DNA of 21,917 nt from Seminavis robusta. Lineage: Eukaryota > Bacillariophyta > Bacillariophyceae > Naviculales > Naviculaceae. Each line of letters opens with the position of its first letter. The first letter of the stretch is position 1. The notes under the pieces were generated by a model that made no database searches, was not told the origin of the DNA, and saw nothing but the letters and a program-made list of their open reading frames with translations. Below are positions 1-8,651 of this stretch, one piece after another. Both the position numbers and the translations under genes were made by a program. The stretch spans positions 1-21,917 of the forward strand of contig CAICTM010001826.1 of NCBI GenBank assembly GCA_903772945.1. Reading direction: 5' to 3'.

Positions 1-1190
1 CCGATACTCTTCTGGAAATCCACAACCCGAGCCTGCATTCTGGGTTTTGGCACTATGTTCCCTCAATCACCGTGGTCCTGTTCCATTCATTCCTTCACAC
101 TGTCGTAAATACCCAGTCAACAGATCATCATAAGTAAATTCGAATCCGAAGTGATCACAGTATGCAAACATTCCCGATACAGCGTTGTACCACTTCTTAT
201 GCCTTAGGTACCGGAGTACTGATCCGACACAACACAGGGGGATTCCCGAAACCTCTTGGACACTTTACGCATGATCAGAAAGTCCAGGAGAGTTCTGGTA
301 TCTGTGGGGAACATCTCTGTAGTAGCCATCCGTTCGTGGTATCTTGAAAGGCACTTGTCGGACATCTCTTTCCGTTGCGATCTCGCTGCGCACAAACACC
401 TTCTTGCAGCTTAAAGAAATTCTTGATCCAAACTGTAAGATGGGTGTGCACTGACTTTCGGCCTTGTCTTCAAATGCTGCTGCCATCGCCAACACTTCCC
501 CAAAAAGTCCCGGCTCTTCTGTAGCACAGTTGTTATGGCGGTCCCATCCTATAACTTCTTCACATAGAATGTCGAACAACATATCGAAATGGAGTGCTCA
601 TAGTGCTGGAAAATCTATCGAAGCTGTCTCCGTTCTTTGCTTCGTTCTTGAGAATCTCTCGCTTGCATTTCCAATCACCGTCAGGCCCTTCCACTCTTTC
701 CCGCTTAGTACTTCCATTACACACTGTTTTCGTCATCAAGCTCACTGTCAAGATACAGTACCCGTGCCAAAGTATGTGTTCATTGATTCAGCGGTACCTC
801 TAGCCAACTTGGCTGTTCATTTGTGTGGGGCAGTGCTTTGCTGATAGCATTTACGGATTCAGTATGCACTTGCTTGAAGTAGACCGGCTTGATAATTCCC
901 TGCTCTTCGACTTGATATAGCCCTAGACACGTCATCTCCATCTAGACCTTCCGCAATTGCCTTTGCAGAAAACTTCCCCTTCAACTGAAGTCGGGCTCTC
1001 TTGAAAAGTCGGATTTTTGTCCCAATACTATACAACCAACTGGAACATGGTGAATGAAATTCCGGTTGGGACAGCTGACAAAAGTGGCCAGGAAGTCTTC
1101 TGTGTTCGTCCAGTTCCTCCAACATCCGTCCTCATGAGTCTGAAATCCTTATACTTCCGACGCCATATGGGAAGTTCAGCAAACACGACT
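1..1190 (-). pseudogene. Helitron Rep remnant: HUH endonuclease portion
   Basis: A HUH nuclease nicks and joins single-stranded DNA during rolling-circle transposition. On the minus strand a reading near 540-600 ends in VIGWD, followed by GLFGEVLA (about 487-510). After a frame change comes GRKSVHTHLTVWI; its His-x-His (bases 440-451) matches the HUH metal-binding motif of the family's 'QGRGTLHLH' block. Downstream, around 60-180 in other frames, a coherent stretch with FAYCDHFGFEF continues. Upstream, 859-1125 holds another coherent piece (KGKFSAKAIAEGLDGDDVS). At least three frame changes separate these pieces, so the gene is dead. The catalytic Tyr and the helicase are not seen. An alternative, a plasmid- or virus-type HUH Rep, is less likely given the DUF6570-like piece upstream. 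Confidence 0.68.
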
Positions 1191-1193
1191 GAA

Positions 1194-1859
1194 TCAGGCA
1201 TCAGAATCCGTCCCTTGTAAAAAAGCCTTTGTAGGATCATGCTGGAGCTGTAAATCGAACCCCTTCTCTTGCATCTCCTGGACAAATGTCTTGAACTCGC
1301 TCATGTTATCGAATCCACCATTGGTCTCAGTAGCTAGACCATCCGGAAAGTAGCAGCTGAAAAGTTCGTGTTGCTCCACATTCGAATTCTCAGATTCGAC
1401 TTCTTTACTGCGATCCACTATCACAGGTGTCACACCCACTAACTCTCTGCGGTACGCATCAAGATCAACGTGGTTCCAGCTCCGGTTATTCTGTACCAGC
1501 CATTCCACAGCCGCCATGATCTTGTCGGTACGAATACTCCGAGTTGCCTTCTGTTTCTGGTCTGGCGTCATCTTCCCTGATAGCAGTATCACGACATTCT
1601 TGTTCAGGCCCATTGCTTCTAGATGTGCCGTTGCACGACCAATCACATTGTAGTCTACCCGCATAAAGGTCATGATCCCCTTCAAAGTTTTCATCCTTCC
1701 GCCAACATAGGAAAAACAGTACCCGTAAGATTTCACTGGCGTAATAAAGGCTATCTCGACTTCTGTTAATTCTTTCCGCGGCTTTCGCGGGCGTGTCGCT
1801 ATTGTGAATGATATATCCGCCTTCTCGCCCCCCCCCCCGCATTGACCGCCCCTTAGCAA
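1194..1859 (-). pseudogene. Helitron Rep remnant: DUF6570-like segment
   Basis: An open stretch of 221 codons on the minus strand. Residues about 30-120 (starting KELTEVEIAFITPV, then a Gly-rich step, FMRVDYNVIGRATAHL, VVILLSGKMT and a WLVQNNRSWNHV segment) follow the pattern of DUF6570, the conserved region ahead of the HUH domain in Helitron proteins. The first 25 codons (GGQCGGGGEK) come from an 11-base C-run at 1828-1838 and do not look like family sequence, so the ATG at 1859 is probably not a real start. The end at 1194 is a premature stop, since homologous coding continues in another frame. Function of the domain is not established. Confidence 0.62.
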
Positions 1860-2310
1860 TGTGGCTCAGTATGTTTGAGGTTTGATAACGCTTGAGTATC
1901 TTTTCTTGCACCGATGCCTGTCATTTCGAATGCGGTCAGTCTCCGGAAACCATTTTCTCGCCGGAAACCTTCTACTCGGGCTCTTCAGTTATCCTTTTGG
2001 TAACGAAGCCTGGGCCCCCCGGCGGGGCGGGCCCAAAGCCTTTCACTCCTGGCATCCCACCACCGCTCCTTCTGTAGTCTCCTAGCGATATGCCAAATCC
2101 TTGTGGGTCCCGTGATGTCCACTCGGATGTTTCCCTCCATTGAAGTACCTTCCGATTGTACCCCATCCGCGGTCCGTCGGGATCAACCTCGCCAACTTCA
2201 ATGGAAGGTTTACTTCCAGCCAACCACGTCGGTTCCTTCGTATCGCCTCAACGCAGCACTCGCGCTCTCCGTTCCAGGGCGTCCGCTGCCTTACATGCAG
2301 AGATATCAGG
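1860..2310. other. Probable insertion or rearranged segment inside the Helitron; GC hairpin at 2011-2035
   Basis: Neither strand gives a reading that links the two flanking Helitron protein pieces, although these should be nearly adjacent. The segment contains an all-G/C block with inverted arms TGGGCCC (2011-2017) and GGGCCCA (2029-2035) around an 11-base loop, much richer in GC than its surroundings. Short ORFs on both strands overlap here and look like chance. I see no terminal repeats or clear target duplication, so the nature of the insertion is open. Confidence 0.3.
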
Positions 2311-2660
2311 TTGGCACATCAACAAAGTTGCTGTTGACAATAGCATATAGTGGTGTTTCAGGCTTCTCCTTCTTCAGATTCCCGTGACATCCTTTGCAAC
2401 AGCATATGCCCCATTTCCGACAGTTGCGCCTTTTCCCGTAAAATCCACGTGGTGAAAGCGACAGTTCACCAAGCCATCTTCGACATCCTTTCAGAACCCT
2501 CGCAGGTTGATCCCTAAAGCGGTAACTGTCTTCAACAGCTTCACATCGGTACTCCGGATGATCTTGGAAGACTTTGTCCTAACGTAGATGTTCTTGACCC
2601 TTCTTTAACTGATCGAAGACAAACCATTCCACATTTGTTTCATGCATGTGGTTTCTCGGC
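2310..2660 (-). pseudogene. Helitron Rep remnant: Cys-rich N-terminal segment
   Basis: Minus-strand translation over about 2313-2412 gives WGICCCKGCHGNLKK followed by PLYAIVNSNFVDVP. This resembles the Cys-x-x-Cys-His block and the 'P.YAIANGN.VG.VP' phrase that directly precede DUF6570 in Helitron proteins. The same coherent reading extends upstream towards 2660 with stops. In family members the DUF6570 phrase 'LTEVE' follows almost at once, but here it lies about 500 bases further on, implying an insertion between 1860 and 2310. Motif match is from memory; a profile search would decide. Confidence 0.5.
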
Positions 2661-3820
2661 ATCCCGAGCAGAACATAGGGCGTACATCTTATGGTTCCAT
2701 GGATCCATCATCATCGGATTGTCATACCGACGGTCGATGTTAGCCTGAACGCAATCCACGGTCTTGACATTGCCGATAATTTCTAAAGGCTCAAAGTTGG
2801 ACCTGGACATGGAAGCTGCCACCAGGAAGAAAAGAAAGCCCCACGAAGCACTGCATGTAAAGGAACACATCCTGCCATAAGGATTTTGTGAGAACGAAGC
2901 CTATCTTCCACAGTTCTTCGAACAGACACTTTCCCTGTATGCATCGTGGTAAATCGAAGCAAAATTGTACTCTATTATCTATTCTCCGATCCAATTTTCA
3001 CAATAGATCAGCTGACTTCAATGCTAGGCAATCAATCTATCTACACCCAACCACATATTGAAAACAGCGTGACAAATCTTTTTTCATTTCAGCGAAACCA
3101 GTCGCACCACGTTTCCTAATCTGTTATGTTGATCGTTAAGTAATTCCCACGTCTTTCGTTTACATCCGCGCCCCGCTTCCATCTCGCTGTTATTTTCACT
3201 TAGATGACATATACACCGAAAATCAAAAATCGTGAGGGTCCGCTCTACTCATCTGGTGGTTAAGATAAAATATCATTATATGCACCGATTCAAATACCCT
3301 AAATCCCTGCGGGCAGCAATTGAGGCAGATTTCAACACAATCCAATCACACGTGTGTTCTTCATGTGTCTCCGGTACCGTCCCTTAAATAATACAAATCG
3401 AATCTTTCCACAAAAACTTGCGATTTCTAGAGAAGGTATCGTAAACGACTTCCGCTGGCAACGACCCTTCCACCTTCGATACAAGTGTACTGTTTCACTA
3501 TAGGATTACAAGCCAGTCTACACGATCTCCGCTCAATCGTATCAGCGAATTACACTCAGGCGAAGACATACCCCGCTTTCTATATATTACTTTCTTTGCC
3601 TTGAAATGTATTTATTTCAACCATTCCTATCGCATCGATCATCTTGAAACAGTCACCAAATACAGTTCAGCAAACCTCAAAATCCCTCAACCTACCTAAC
3701 CAGCCAACCCATCAGCGATCTCTCTGCAGTAAGTACTTTATTTCTCTCTCTCCTTCTGGTTTGACACTGTTTTGCCTTACAACATGGCCACTCACCTTCC
3801 TCTTTCGGACTTCAAGTTTT
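2661..3820. other. Intergenic, no gene recognised
   Basis: A 76-codon ORF (2640-2870, minus) and a 67-codon ORF (2791-2994, minus) overlap in different frames and match nothing I know; they could be further Helitron debris. From 3000 to 3640 the sequence is AT-richer with stops in all frames. A GTAAGTAC string at 3729-3736 would make a good splice donor but has no convincing coding exon before it. Confidence 0.5.
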
Positions 3821-3822
3821 AG

Positions 3823-5217
3823 AACTCATTCACCATTCTTCCCAAACACCCAGACATAACACACGTCGTCGCATCGAACCCCTACTTCCGCGGGTATCAA
3901 CAGAAGAAGAAAAGGCGCGTGCAACAAATCAGGAGGTCCTTTCAACTCTTTGAGTTCCACGCTGTAATATCCCAGCAACCTCAAGGTAAGTACGAAGAAT
4001 ACCACTCCCCGGAATGTTCCTAAAGTTACAGGCTTTGTTGAAAAGAAAGCTATCCGGGTGTATGTCAACCGACGCAAGAGACCACTCAGTAACGGCGTTA
4101 AAACCAAAGACATGATGGCCTTTTTTCACCTCGGCTGACAAGCACATGATCGAGTGGGGATTCAAATTGGTGGACCCCGCTTCTGCTGATGAGGAAAAGC
4201 TTCCTTATGTACGGCTCATCAACGTGTACTTTTATGACCAAAGAGGCTTTGTTATATGTGCCCCAGAGGTGAATATGACGAGAAACTGGTGTACGTTTCT
4301 TACCCCAGTATCCCAACCCAAGAATGGCCTTCGAAGTGGTCCAATGAAACCTTTAAACCGGCCCTACATGCAAATACGTGGTCGCCCAGGCAAAGAAGGA
4401 TGAAACCTACTAGTTCTCGACGAACAGGACAAGTGGTACAAGGTCCATGACACCTGGAGTGAGCTGCTCACCCACTCCGACATCATGACTCAACTTGTGA
4501 CGGATTCTTGGATCGATCAAGGCGAATACCGCACTGTATCCGAATTCCTCAAGACGAAAGGGCCATGTGTACTCTTTTGCCTCGTGGTCAACTCCGGCTT
4601 CACGTCTTACTTCCGTTGATTTCACCGAAAAAACCTTGGATGATCGGACTTCGGTCGCATGCGGGCCAACACTGGTGCCCGTCGCAACATTATTACAAGC
4701 CACTACGCACGCAAACCATCCCCCGCCCCCACTCTACTCCACCAGTTCGCTTCAAGCTGCCACACTGGCCTTCCCCATGGTTTTGCACCTACCCCCCGGC
4801 ATGAACTTTGAGGCTTCTTGGGAACTCTTCTGAAAAGCACCAGCAGAGAGAACGGTGGTAGTCTCCTACAGTAGCTTCCCGTATAAATCCCCGTGCCCTC
4901 ACTTTCAAATCCTCAATACTGGACTCCCAATATTATTCGCAAATCATTCCAGTTCCAATGCAACCAAATACGTCATCTCCCGTCCCACCTGTTCCACGAA
5001 CCCACGTCGGCCAAAGTATCACCTGCGATAGTCAGAATGATGACAACTCCACAAGGTATGAAGAAGCTGCCGAACTTCCTCACGTCCTATTACCGAATAC
5101 CCAGTTCCGACGAAGAGCGGGAAACAGAGGAAAAAGAAGACACCAAGCTCCCAGCGGAAGCGAGCCAACCCTCCACTTAACACACGTTGACTTCAAAATT
5201 GCAAAACCTAAACCCTA
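3823..5217 (+). pseudogene. Unidentified protein-coding remnant with repeated frame changes
   Basis: A coherent protein reading runs along the plus strand but needs several frame changes. It starts after TTTTAG at 3822 (NSFTILPKHPDI...), continues through a basic stretch to about 3985, resumes at 4032 (GFVEKKAIRVYVNRRKR), then breaks at a six-T run (4121-4126). One T fewer would continue in frame into 4131-4260 (SADKHMIEWGFKLVDP...). It shifts again near 4260 and near 4400, where LVLDEQDKWYKVHDTW opens a stop-free stretch to about 4615. Open frames at 4567-4833 and 4893-5217 may be its tail. GTAAGTAC at 3986 and TTACAG at 4026-4031 could define a 46-base intron, but a frameshift explains the same data. 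No known domain recognised. Decayed gene is likelier than a multi-exon gene, as no initiating ATG is visible upstream. Confidence 0.38.
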
Positions 5218-5490
5218 AATATAAGCCACATGATTCATTCGATTCTGTTCACCATTATCCTGTATTAGTAGACAAGTTAAACTAGTACTGGAAACGGAGA
5301 CGACCCAGGGGGCATATGAATAAGTAAGTTGCAATCCAGTCACAAAAGACACCTCGTCTCAAACGGATCCATTGGACCTCATTCCAATGCCAACCTTGTT
5401 GTTGATGGTCCTGTTGAGCTAGTAGCATTGGCTTTTTCTTTTTGACAACCACAAGTAGTTACCAGTACCGGTATATGTAGTAGAGAAACG
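5218..5490 (+). promoter_or_regulatory. Upstream region of VPS53
   Basis: Non-coding sequence between the decayed reading frame and the VPS53 ATG. No TATA box or repeated motif can be assigned with confidence. The 5' UTR and promoter must lie here if no upstream exon exists. The start context is GAAACGATGG, with G at +4. Confidence 0.35.
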
Positions 5491-8400
5491 ATGGCACCTC
5501 CTCCTTCTCGAAGCGCTGGCATGGATGCTTCCTTATCCTCTCCTAGTCGAGGAGTGAAGAGCACAATCGTCGCCATACCTGGGATGAGTCCTCGGGCACC
5601 TCAACTCAGTCCAACTCGAGTGGTCCGTCTTGCCGGCAGTGGAACTGGTGCCGCTGGAACGGATCCCAACTTTTTGTTGGATACACTGTACTCGCATCAT
5701 CATCATCACAATACGGCTCCACCCATGACCCCCAAGCTGGATTCTACATCAACAACCACAAACACTAGTACAGCAGAAGACCCCACTCAAGCCGACCCCA
5801 TTGAATTTTTGAATCGTCATTACACCAGCGAACAACTGCTGGTCCAACAATTGCCCGATTTGCGTCAATCCGTAGGAGAACGCATGGAACGACTGGACGA
5901 CCGCATTTCCAATGCCCTTCAACGACAATCGGAAACGGCCCAATTGACACGTCGTCACGTCCAAGACAGCAAGGCATCCGTCACCGCCTTGGTCAATCGC
6001 ATTCATTTGGTACAAGAAAAAGCACAGCAGAGCGAAGTGGCCGTACTAGAAATCACACGCGATATGAAACGCATGGATCTCGCCAAGAAACATTTGCAGC
6101 GAACCATTACCACTCTCAAACGATTGCACATGCTCATTCATGCCGTCGAACAGTTGCGATTGGCATGTCTCCAAACGCCATTTCCCGATTACAAAACCGC
6201 GGCCCATTTGGTGGACGCGACGCGTCTTTTATTGCAGCATTTTCAAGCGTACACGCACAAGGTCGAACCCATGATTCGATTGGCACAAAAAGTGACCGAT
6301 CTACAGGAACATTTGAGACTGGGGTTGGTACGAGGATTTCGACTCAAGGGATTGGGACTCGCCGCCACCAAACAAATTGAAGCGCTCGCCGCCAAACGGG
6401 GAGGCAAGACATTGCCGCCATTGGATGACGAGCATAATAATAAACCACCCGTCATGTCTCCCGCCGTCATGGAAGGAGGGGTCCTGCTAGTGGATGCACT
6501 GGGACATGATCAACGACGACGATTTATTATTCAATTCTGTCAAGATCAATTGGCACCCTACAAACAGGATTATCAACCCGTCGCCAAGGGACAGAATCCA
6601 CAAAAACGTGTCTCTAGTTTCAAAGTCGTCGAGAATCCTGAACCAGAACCGGCACCCATTTATGGATTGGATTCCGTAGAGAAACGATTCGTATGGTTTC
6701 GAGATCGGGTCACGCAAATCAATCAGCAATTTGCAAAGGTCTTTCCGTCCTATTGGAATATGCAGTATTCGCTCTGTCGGGCTTTTCTAATCATGGTGAG
6801 TTAATATTTTGTTATTAAAATTGCAGAAAGAAGATGAATGCCAGTTTCTCACTCGCTAATTGTCTTGTTGCGGTTGTTGTGGCTAGACAAAAGAACATTT
6901 TCTACAGCTCTTGAGTGGACCTAAAAAGGATGCCGATGCCAACAATGCGACTATCTTGCTCAAAGCGTTGCAGAAAACCATTGTCTTTGAAAAGGAAACC
7001 ATGGCATGGCTCCCACGGGAATTTGGCACCAAATTCATTTCGCCCAACAATAATGAAGCAGAAATCAATGCTACGCAACAGCAGCAACAACAACCTGCAG
7101 ATGATGGAGCCGCGTCTACGGAACAGACCCCGGTCGAATCCTTACTAGGAGTCTGCTCGGTCGCATTTGAGAAATTCATGGGCCCCTACATTGCTTTGGA
7201 AGATCAGAGCATGGACGAACAACTCATCAACGCCGTCGATGATCGCACGGTCGATAATCGTGGAGAAATGCCAGTATTCACGTCGTCCACCAAATTGTTT
7301 GTCTACATCAAGGGCAGTATTGCACGGTGCAATGCCATGTCCAAGGGGCATGCCTTTTATCTTTTGTACGAAGCCTTCCAGGGAGCCATTCGCAAGTATG
7401 CTCAAGTCCTGAGCGGAAAGCTTCCCCAACAACAAGTCTCTCAGACCGGAGTCTCGGGTGGACTCAACTTGCCGGGATTTGGAACGGTCGGAAAACAGCA
7501 GCAGGAAAACAACAATACCTCGTCAACCTATCGCATTCCACAAGGAGAAGAAATGACCGTGTGTTATGTGGTCAGTACCTGCGAGTATTGTGCCGACACG
7601 GTGGAGGCACTGGAAGATTTGATTCGCGATACCATTGACGACGCCTACAAACCCAAGATTGACATGATGGCACAACAAGAAGTCTTTCACGACGTGACCG
7701 CCAAAGCAATCCGCGTTCTGGTGCTGGGATTAGGCAACCGTGTCGAGAATGCCTGGAAGATGATGGCATCCATCAACTGGGGGGCATTCGATATGGTTGG
7801 CGAAGAGAGCTCCTACGTTCGGACAATGCACGAGGAGATTCAACCATTTGTGACTACCTGTCGAGGACATTTGCCGACTCCTCATTTCCGAAGCTTTTGC
7901 GACAAGTTTGCGACTGCCTTTACCAAGACTTACTACAATGCGCTGGTACACCTCAAAAAGATCAACGAGCAGGCCACACAGCAACTCTTGCTGGACATTT
8001 ACAGTCTCAAGACGCTGTTCTTGAAGCTTCCCGTGTTGGAGCCAAAGAGCACATCCTCCATAACCAAGAAGGTCGCGTCTACGATTGCCCCAGCGATGTA
8101 CACCAAGATGATCCACAAGCAGTTTGGTCGCATTGAAACCTTGTTGAAGCTGGTTGGAACTCCTGCGGATCTTCTCATTGATGTGTTCAAGGTGCAATGG
8201 CCTGGAGGCTCGGCGCTGGACCTTCAGTCGGTCATGTCGTTGAAGGGAATGAAGCGAACGGATCAAGCAGCCATCCTTGAAAAGTTTGGTTTGGACCCTG
8301 CCACAGCCATGAGAGGTGCACACATGGGCGTAACATCAGCATCTCTAGTACAAGAACGTCTCCAAGCTGTCACTGGGAACGTTGGCAATGCCCTCCAGGA

Positions 8401-8491
8401 CAGGCTCGGAACGGACGTCGCAGCAAAGGTCAATTCGGATTTGACTCAGATGCGCCAGAAGGTGGACGACTTCCGCAAGTCGTTCCGTTAG
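5491..8491 (+). CDS. VPS53: Vacuolar protein sorting-associated protein 53 (GARP/EARP tethering subunit), two exons
   Basis: Vps53 is a subunit of the GARP and EARP complexes, which tether endosome-derived vesicles at the trans-Golgi network and recycling endosomes. Joining 5491-6795 to 6887-8491 gives 969 residues in phase 0. Residues 1-100 are a low-complexity, Ser/Thr-rich extension with a His5 run (about 69-73). The Vps53 N-terminal domain begins at D102 (DPIEFLNRHYTSEQ) and continues as coiled coil with KAQQSEVAVLEITRDMKRMDLAKKH-type heptads. The block spanning the splice junction (SLCRAFLIM then TKEHFLQLL) leads into LQKTIVFEKE. The conserved C-terminal block is near residues 802-892: LLLDIYSLKTLFLKLP, LLKLVGTPADLLIDVFK and GSALDLQSVMSLKGMKR. 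Length is somewhat above the usual 700-850. It is convergent with DDX52, 160 bases away. No canonical AATAAA follows the stop. Confidence 0.93.
6796..6886 (+). other. Spliceosomal intron in VPS53 (phase 0, 91 bp)
   Basis: The donor is ATG|GTGAGT and the acceptor GTGGCTAG|ACA. A likely branch site CTAAT lies at 6856-6860, about 26 bases before the acceptor. The length is not a multiple of three, and TAA at 6802 would end translation if the intron were retained. Splicing joins two halves of the same Vps53 domain, which supports these exact borders. Confidence 0.9.
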
Positions 8492-8651
8492 AGTAGCGAA
8501 TGAATGCACCGGGTAGTAATTCCAGACACTGGGCCTTCCCAGAATAACTTAAGAATTCTAGAGCGAGAGGTTCAAAACACCAAAGGTATGCACCCATCAG
8601 ATAGCTAATCTACATGTACAAGTGCCGGTTCCAAGTATAACTAACTATTCT
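8492..8651. other. Shared 3' intergenic region of convergent VPS53 and DDX52
   Basis: A gap of 160 bases holds both 3' UTRs. A small hairpin, CTGGG-CCTT-CCCAG, lies near 8529-8542. No AATAAA is visible in either orientation. The transcripts of the two genes probably overlap at their 3' ends. Confidence 0.45.

Larger units (their letters stand above)
1..2660 (-). mobile_element. Degenerate Helitron (rolling-circle transposon), minus strand, 3' part outside window
   Basis: Read on the minus strand, this region gives, in the expected Helitron order, a Cys-rich N-terminal segment, a DUF6570-like segment and the HUH nuclease (Helitron_like_N) segment. The Pif1-type helicase would follow beyond base 1 and is not in the window. 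The pieces lie in different frames with stops between them, so no intact Rep/helicase can be made. I could not identify the terminal signals (5' TC, 3' hairpin plus CTRR): the 3' end lies outside, and no 5' boundary is visible between 2660 and 3640. Family assignment rests on recalled consensus motifs; the frameshifts are seen directly. Confidence 0.72.

Noticed and set aside
7730..8323. 197-codon minus-strand ORF inside VPS53 exon 2
   Set aside because: Fully covered by conserved VPS53 coding on the plus strand; no recognisable content of its own.
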